Part shown: positions 59,562 through 64,000 of the stretch, in pieces | Numbering within the stretch: position 1 is the stretch's first letter | Layout: each line of letters starts with the position of its first letter | DNA from: Primula veris | Lineage: Eukaryota; Streptophyta; Magnoliopsida; Ericales; Primulaceae | Length of the DNA: 64,000 nucleotides | Assembly (NCBI GenBank): GCA_963682055.1 | Contig: OY821750.1 | Coordinates: forward strand, 9,922,501 to 9,986,500 | Direction: 5' to 3' | Program-made: the position numbers and the translations under genes | Notes under the pieces: generated by a model | Told to the model about the DNA's origin: nothing | The model's input: the letters and a program-made list of their open reading frames with translations, nothing else | The model's database searches: none

Positions 59562-60853
59562 TGTTGGTCCGTAGGTGTCTAAACCTTAGAGGGGGGGGGT
59601 GAATAAGGTTTTCGTACGTTTTTCGTGGAATAAAAACTATGGGTTATTAACTAAGCTAATTAGTGAATATTATAACTTATACACTTTCGTTAACAAATAA
59701 TTGCTAATTTAATCTACGCAAGCAATAAAAATGAGCGATAAATAAATGCGAAAAGTAAAAGTTAAGGGAAAAGAAATAACGCAAGATTTATAGAGGTTCG
59801 GCAAAACGCGCCTACGTCCTCTCCTCGGTATTTTCACTACCGAGTGTTTCACTAAAATATCGTTCCAAGGTTATAACCTAACGAGCTTAATCAACCGATT
59901 TAGCTCCCCCTCACTTTATGAGTATCCCGAATGAAAAGCCTAGAACTTTTAAGCTACGCTTGCTTGAAAAGCCTAGAACTTTTAAGCTACGCTTGCTTGA
60001 AAAGCTTCTACCCGATCACTCGCTCACAAATGAGTTTATAAAACACTCTTTTACAAGATTGAATTTGAATGGATCACTCACTAACAAATAATATCTCGAT
60101 GTTTATAAGATTACAATAGTAATATGCTCGGAATATTTTATAGATACAAGTGAGACAATTTAGTAGTATAAGCTTGTATGATCTTTGAATTTGAAATCTC
60201 GAAGTTGTGTGAATTGTTGGTTCTCTAACAAAGGATTTTGGGGCCTTTTGTAGAGTGAAAAAGGTCCAACAATTAATTCATAACCGTTGGCAGTTGTTGA
60301 GTAGATTAGCTGCTAGTTTGCAGCAGTTCGCCCAATTTTCAGGATAAGCTGAAAAGCTGGAATTTGAATTTCTACAGTAACGATCGGTCGTTTCTGAAAA
60401 ACGATCGGTCGTTTTTCATCTGTGCTCACTGGAAGAATTCCTTCTTAAAATGATCGGTCATTTTAAGCCTAGCGATCGGTCGTTTTTGTGTGCTGCTCAC
60501 TGGAAGAATTTCTACCTAAAACGATCGGTCGTTTTAGGGTAGCGATCGGTCGTTTTTGTGTTGTGCTCACTGGAAGAAATAAGTTCATAAATGATCGGTC
60601 GTTTAGCCTTATGATCAGTCGATTTTTGTTCTGGCAAAGTTTCGGTTTTATCGACATACTTCGAAAGCCCGTAATTAGTCCGTTTGAAATCCGATTAAGG
60701 TTCCGCTTGAACCGTTGGCTTCGTATTTACGTAATCTATCATTTTAAGCCTTTAACACACTCGATAAATGATTAGTACACAAAACGAGCTTTTATCATGT
60801 TTTACAAATATTGTTATCATCAAAATAATCGATTAGCAGAACAACGTTCAACA
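59562..60853 (-). repeat. 3' LTR of the SIRE-like element
   Basis: 1,292 bp; minus-strand start TGTTGAACGTTGTTC (60853), end ACGGACCAACA (59562). Near its end is a C-rich tract (minus strand, about 59590-59600) typical of such LTRs. Contains the four-fold GATCGGTC array at 60381-60625. Short frames inside are not genes. Confidence 0.85.
60381..60625. repeat. Array of AACGATCGGTCGTTT motifs in the LTR
   Basis: Eight GATCGGTC-type sites in four pairs (starting 60381/60402, 60451/60473, 60522/60543, 60592/60612), period about 71 bp, with CTCACTGGAAGAA between pairs. The motif has inverted arms AACGA/TCGTT. Confidence 0.85.
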
Positions 60854-61406
60854 ATCTCTCCCTTTTTTATGATGACAAAATATTGACTATAACATACTAT
60901 AAGCTCTTTTTGCTATAACAAGTGTAACCGAGATGTGTAGATGACGTTTTACTTGGATAAAAGGTTTTTAGAAAAGAAACAAGTAAATGTCATAACATCC
61001 GATTTAAAACGAAGTATAACAAAGCTAAAAATGATTAAGGATAACGAAAGATCAAATGCAAGCGAAAAATCGGCCATAGTTTTGCCTAAAAATGGTCAAT
61101 CGCCACAAATGAAAACACAAATACACATAACCCAATCAACTAGCAATATATGTGCACCAATCTCAATAAAGTCAATTAAGATAAAAACGCATACTATAAG
61201 TGCACATTCTCACAACGTCATAGATTATAATAAGCATGATAAATAGCAACATAAACATGATTCATAAAGCAAAACGTCTGCTACTTATTACATTAAAAAA
61301 CAACGTTGTTCAACGAAAATGGAACTACTAGAAATACAACGCAAAAACATAAGAGGGTATTTCTCCCCCTTTAACATCATAAAAAAAAACATACAAAGAT
61401 ATCCGC
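60854..61406 (-). other. Polypurine tract and 3' spacer of the SIRE-like element
   Basis: The tract AAAAAAGGGAGAGAT (minus strand, about 60854-60870) directly precedes the LTR. A second purine tract, AAAGGGGGAG, lies at about 61361-61372 just after the env-like ORF and may be an extra plus-strand primer. Plus-strand frame 60941-61246 is not supported. Confidence 0.6.
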
Positions 61407-62735
61407 CTAGTCGCGGTGGGAGGTCGCATCATCCTCTTCGTCTTTGTTGTTGTCGTGGGGCCCGGCAAGGTCGGGAAAATAGCCATGGAATTGCGCCCTT
61501 TGCTCGGCACTTTCGCGATCAAGTTGGTCGAGCTCTTCTTGACCCGGTTGCAAGAATCGAAACATTCGACGAGTCATTTGTGCATTCCGATATTGGTTGA
61601 TGTAGAGATCATCGTAGAACTTATCGGAGCGCGGGGCACGAGAGGAAGATCCCACTTGAGCTTTTCCTTGACGTCGAGAGGAGGTAGGGATATTGGTGGG
61701 AGGGATGGAATCGGAGGAGATAGCTAGGTCCTCATGAGAAGCTCGCGGTGTGGGCTTAGGGCCGACATACTCTTCCTCTTCGGGGGTAAGAGGATCATAG
61801 TCGGGGCCGGACACACGCTTACCGGACCAAGTTATGGACTTGTCGGTATTATGGAATTTAATGGACATTTGGGAAAGATAGGAAGTGTCCCAAATATGCT
61901 TGTCCTTGTTTTTGAACAAAGTTCCACCGGGAACGAGATTTAGGTCCTTTAAGATGGCCGAAATCAAGGCACCGTAAGGTAGCCCATTCTTAGACTTCGT
62001 TTTGAGCGAGTCCATCTTAAAGAAGATGAGTGTCGCGAAGTCAAGTTTGACTCGGCGATGGATGCACCCGAGAAGAAAGATGTACTCATTGGTAACATCC
62101 GTGAAATTTGAAGTATGAGGTAAAACAATATGAGAGAGGATATGATAGGCTAATTTATTGCGAAAAAGAAGGCCGTGGGCCTTGTTGGAGCGATTGTTAT
62201 GGACGGGATGAAAAATTTCATTTTTGAGATCGTTGAAGTTATCGATCTCAAGAGTCTCACAATGTTCATCACTAGACTCATGGACACCGTCGCTATCTAG
62301 GCGTAATAGGTTTCGTAGACGGTCTATACCGTAAACGAATGGTTGGCCATTGAATGATGAACGCAAGCGGAGTGCGTCATCATGATCCCTATCAAGAACT
62401 AGGTTATGATAAAACTCATAGATGTTTTCAGTGAAGAAGGACATTTTGAGAGTAATAATAACATCGAGTTTTTGAAAACTTAAATCTATCATGAAAGCGG
62501 GAAAACATTTACGGAATAGAGGCATGTCTAGAGTGAAGTTAGACAATATACCTCTTTTACCCATTGTGGGTGGATAGAGAGGAGGTAGAGAGCCGGAGGA
62601 GGCACCGGGGCCCGAGGGTGGAGCGGTGGAGGAACCGGTTCGGCGACCGCGAGGAACGCGCGTTAGCCAAGGGGAAGGAGGCACGAACTAGTCCTCATGT
62701 CCATCAACGAGGGAGGTTCTCTTAGTACGAACCAT
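61407..62735 (-). pseudogene. Env-like ORF of the SIRE-like element, early stop
   Basis: ATG at 62735 (MVRTKRTSLVDGHED) runs into an in-frame TAG at 62690-62688 after 15 codons. Beyond it the frame is open to 61407, about 425 codons. An internal ATG at 62564 could give 385 residues. The protein is proline-rich at first, then has YEFYHNLV and FVYGIDRLRNLLRL, like the putative plant transposon domain found in such ORFs, and a charged tail (EEEEYVGPKP, later NNKDEEDDA). I see no convincing transmembrane helix or signal peptide, so an envelope function is only a name by position. Function unknown. Confidence 0.65.
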
Positions 62736-62877
62736 TTTCGGATAAAAATTGGGATTTTTAGAAGAATTTTGAGAAGGGGACGAATTTTTTTGAGAGAGAG
62801 GCTGTGGAATTTTTAAGAGTTTTTGAAGGAATTTGATTAGGGTTTCAAAGATAAACACTGAAAAACATAAAAACGAC

Positions 62878-63025
62878 CGCGATCGGTCATTTTTATGTTT
62901 CGATCGGTCGTTTTGGAACGAAAATGTTCCAGTGAGCAGACCTAAATAACGATCGGTCGTTTTTAGGAACGATCGGTCGTCTGTTTAAAAACGATCGGTT
63001 GTTTTTACAGACGATCGATCGACTG
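62878..63025. repeat. Second GATCGGTC array, between pol and the env-like ORF
   Basis: Six sites (62881, 62902, 62951, 62971, 62992, 63013), in the same pair spacing of about 20-21 bp as in the LTR, and with the linker TTCCAGTGAGCAG, the reverse complement of the LTR linker CTGCTCACTGGAA. Confidence 0.85.
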
Positions 63026-63131
63026 TAAATAGGTTACAGAACAGGAATTTTTTGCACTTTACGACACTAATTTGGCAAGAAAAAATATATAAAAATATTG
63101 AATTAATCAAATACATATATATATGTATATT

Positions 63132-64000
63132 TCACACATTAAACATGCCTAACTCTCGTCGAATAAAACAAAATTGTTCCTCATTAAGGGGTTTTGTAAA
63201 AATATCGGCTAGTTGCCTATCGGTACTTATATATTCAAGTGTAATATCCCCTTTTTGAACATGATCCCTTAGAAAATGATGTCGTAAATTTATATGTTTA
63301 GTACGAGAGTGTTGGATCGGATTTTTAGAAAGATTTATAGCACTAGTATTATCACATAAAATAGGCACACTATCAAAAGATAATTCAAAGTCGTTTAGTT
63401 GTTGACGCATCCAAAGGATTTGTGCGCAACAACTACCCGCGGCGACGTATTCCGCCTCCGCCGTAGAAAGCGCAATCGAGTTTTGTTTCTTGCTATGCCA
63501 AGAAACTAAGGCGTTTCCTAAAAAATGGCAAGTGCCACTAGTACTCTTTCTATCTAATCGACAACCGGCAAAGTCGGCGTCGGAATAGCCAAGCAATTCA
63601 AAAGAAGTATCATGTGGATAAAACAATCCTAAATTGCAAGTACCTACAAGATATCTAAATATACGCTTAACGGCTATAACATGCGATTCCTTTGGGCAAG
63701 ATTGATACCTAGCACACAAACAAACACTAAACATGATATCGGGTCTACTTGCGGTTAAATATAAAAGAGATCCAATCATACCTCTATAGAGTTTTTGGTC
63801 CATGCTTTTACCCGATTCATACTTGTCTAGTTTTGTTGCCGGACTCATTGGAGTTCCTAGCGGCTTTACATCGCTCATGTTGAATCGTTTGAGCAAGTCC
63901 CTTGTGTATTTCGCTTGATTGACGAAAATTCCGTCCTTTGTTTGTTTGATTTGCAATCCAAGGAAGTAGGTGAATTCACCCATCATGCTCATCTCGAATT
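63132..64000 (-). CDS. pol: 3' part of copia pol (end of RT and RNase H), truncated by the window edge
   Basis: At least 286 open codons on the minus strand up to TAG/TAA at 63134-63132. Begins with the RT end GEFTYFLGLQIKQ, then DLLKRFNMSD..PLGTPMSP and YRGMIGSLLYLTASRPDIMFSV, followed by RNase H: LLGYSDADFAGC, ALSTAEAEYVAAGSC, CDNTSAINLSKNP, HSRTKHINLRHHFLRDHV, and LADIFTKPL. RNase H removes the RNA strand during reverse transcription. No stop or shift in this part, so the element is younger than the two decayed copia copies. The N-terminal domains lie beyond the window. Confidence 0.92.
   Translation of the reverse strand, partial: FEMSMMGEFTYFLGLQIKQTKDGIFVNQAKYTRDLLKRFNMSDVKPLGTPMSPATKLDKYESGKSMDQKLYRGMIGSLLYLTASRPDIMFSVCLCARYQSCPKESHVIAVKRIFRYLVGTCNLGLFYPHDTSFELLGYSDADFAGCRLDRKSTSGTCHFLGNALVSWHSKKQNSIALSTAEAEYVAAGSCCAQILWMRQQLNDFELSFDSVPILCDNTSAINLSKNPIQHSRTKHINLRHHFLRDHVQKGDITLEYISTDRQLADIFTKPLNEEQFCFIRRELGMFNV

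Larger units (their letters stand above)
59562..64000 (-). mobile_element. SIRE/Maximus-like Ty1/copia element with env-like ORF, truncated by the window
   Basis: On the minus strand: end of pol (RNase H), a spacer, an env-like ORF, a polypurine tract, then a 1.3-kb LTR. An extra ORF between pol and the 3' LTR, and long LTRs beginning TGTTGAACGTTG after a GGGAGAGAT tract, are features of the SIRE/Maximus lineage. The 5' part, including the other LTR and target duplication, lies beyond base 64000. Confidence 0.85.

Noticed and set aside
61416..61727. Plus-strand frames opposite the env-like ORF
   Set aside because: Shadow of the longer minus-strand frame, which has family-like motifs.
1..64000. 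Other RNA genes (rRNA, tRNA, snRNA)
   Set aside because: I saw no rRNA-like blocks or convincing cloverleaf; a covariance-model scan would be decisive and was not possible.

Overview
The window is plant nuclear DNA, probably eudicot: AT-rich, intron-containing genes, plant-type Ty1/copia retrotransposons, TRIM elements, Helitrons and MITEs. I could not fix the species. There are no bacterial-style operons. Apart from transposon ORFs, the only cellular genes I can support are two tandem copies of one gene on the minus strand, encoding Dicer-like 2 (DCL2), the RNase III that cuts long dsRNA into 22-nt siRNAs.

Layout. 1-21754: a broken DCL2 copy (here DCL2-A), whose 3' half runs off the left edge. 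Its helicase exon 2 is split at a 5-bp target duplication by a 7.8-kb Ty1/copia element (6287-14109). Its intron 1 (14274-21692) is swollen with palindromes, a 2.4-kb minisatellite-bearing foldback element, a complex tandem array and a Harbinger-like element. 21755-24888: promoter of the broken copy, a second foldback element and AT-rich intergenic DNA. 24889-40684: an apparently intact DCL2 gene (DCL2-B) with 22 exons, 1,408 codons and all catalytic motifs; its introns hold a TRIM remnant and a TRIM solo LTR. 40685-43769: promoter, then a run of short non-autonomous DNA transposons (hAT-like, a foldback MITE, a Helitron, two elements with 9-10 bp target duplications). 43770-57040: two tandem, decayed copies of another Ty1/copia element on the minus strand sharing a middle LTR, one carrying a second Helitron. 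57041-59561: AT-rich DNA with one hAT-like MITE. 59562-64000: the 3' end of a SIRE-like copia element on the minus strand (RNase H end of pol, an env-like ORF, then a 1.3-kb LTR), cut by the right edge.

Comparing the two DCL2 copies, and the two copia copies, gives paralogous empty sites that confirm several insertions to the base. DCL2-A is dead by at least six independent lesions, so DCL2 activity from this window can come only from DCL2-B. I found no clearly new cellular system. The least familiar items are the 21-bp-minisatellite foldback family, the GATCGGTC palindrome arrays of the SIRE-like element, and a possible self-complementary primer site in the 7.8-kb copia element. All coordinates, alignments and divergences were made by eye.
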